In this document: positions 63,978 to 64,000 of the stretch, in pieces | Layout of the letters: every line of letters begins with the position of its first letter | Position numbering within the stretch: position 1 is the stretch's first letter | NCBI GenBank assembly: GCA_036651815.1 | Contig: JAVVXB010000008.1 | Span: 1 to 64,000 of the forward strand | Direction of reading: 5' to 3' | From: JAVVXB01 sp036651815 | GTDB lineage: Bacteria; Bacillota; Clostridia; Christensenellales; CAG-138 | Length of the DNA: 64,000 nucleotides | The notes under the pieces: model-generated | The model's input: only the letters and a program-made list of their open reading frames with translations | The model's database searches: none | What the model was told of the DNA's origin: nothing | Position numbers and translations under genes: made by a program

Positions 63978-64000
63978 TATAATATAAGAATCGAGGAGGG
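63978..64000 (+). promoter_or_regulatory. Promoter -10 and ribosome-binding site of a gene beyond the window
   Basis: A consensus TATAAT (63978-63983) is followed by GAGGAGGG at the window end. No clear -35. A rightward gene probably starts just outside. Confidence 0.5.

Overview
The window looks like chromosome from a spore-forming member of the Bacillota, most likely class Clostridia; genus is not decidable by eye. Grounds: two tandem alpha/beta small acid-soluble spore protein genes, strong AGGAGG ribosome-binding sites, MutS2, RecD2, an Asp23 protein, a FakA-like DAK2 protein, a DUF4317 protein, LexA/DinR-type SOS boxes, and a eukaryote-like single-chain glycyl-tRNA synthetase. No rRNA, tRNA, CRISPR array or prophage was recognised.

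Layout. 1-23.9 kb is mostly core housekeeping. It begins with a 5'-truncated unknown gene and a small membrane protein. A leftward block follows: HdeD-like, ComF, RecD2, a 10TM metal-exporter-like permease, GlyRS. A rightward block then runs: Cys-rich peptide, HMA metallochaperone, MnmA, a lipase-like hydrolase, a NagB-like pseudoenzyme, family-4 UDG, YebC, Asp23, FakA-like, RecG, two SASPs, an aminotransferase, MutS2, and a two-component system followed by HtrA. 24.0-25.4 kb is a gene graveyard with a decayed IS30-family transposase. 25.4-38.2 kb is a carbohydrate-use region. A leftward trio (galactose-mutarotase-like protein, UPF0303, odd AroE-like dehydrogenase) diverges from a rightward operon: RbsA/RbsC/RbsB-type ABC importer, DeoR regulator, L-rhamnose isomerase, class II aldolase, rhamnulokinase, DhaK-DhaL kinase. 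This is the isomerase-kinase-aldolase route for rhamnose-type deoxyhexoses. 38.4-41.0 kb, leftward, holds a DUF11 repeat protein with no signal peptide and a small protein made almost only of the large protein's C-terminal helical module.

44-57.2 kb is a glycan locus: GT2, GT11 alpha-1,2-fucosyltransferase, PglK-like ABC flippase, GT10-like transferase, two tandem fucosyltransferase-fold paralogues (the second broken), Gmd and a GDP-fucose-synthase homologue, FkbM methyltransferase, cupin, DegT/PerA-type aminotransferase, hexapeptide acetyltransferase and OafA-type acyltransferase. Together they would make GDP-L-fucose and probably an N-acylated 4-amino-4,6-dideoxy sugar from the shared GDP-4-keto-6-deoxymannose, then assemble and flip a fucosylated, methylated, acylated oligosaccharide. 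The nearby signal-less DUF11 protein makes a glycosylated spore surface a reasonable but unproven hypothesis. 57.6-64 kb returns to ordinary genes: small acidic protein, oligoendopeptidase F, an SOS-controlled DinB polymerase, a DUF362/ferredoxin protein with a duplicated 3' end, and an EamA transporter that may be read from a leaderless mRNA.
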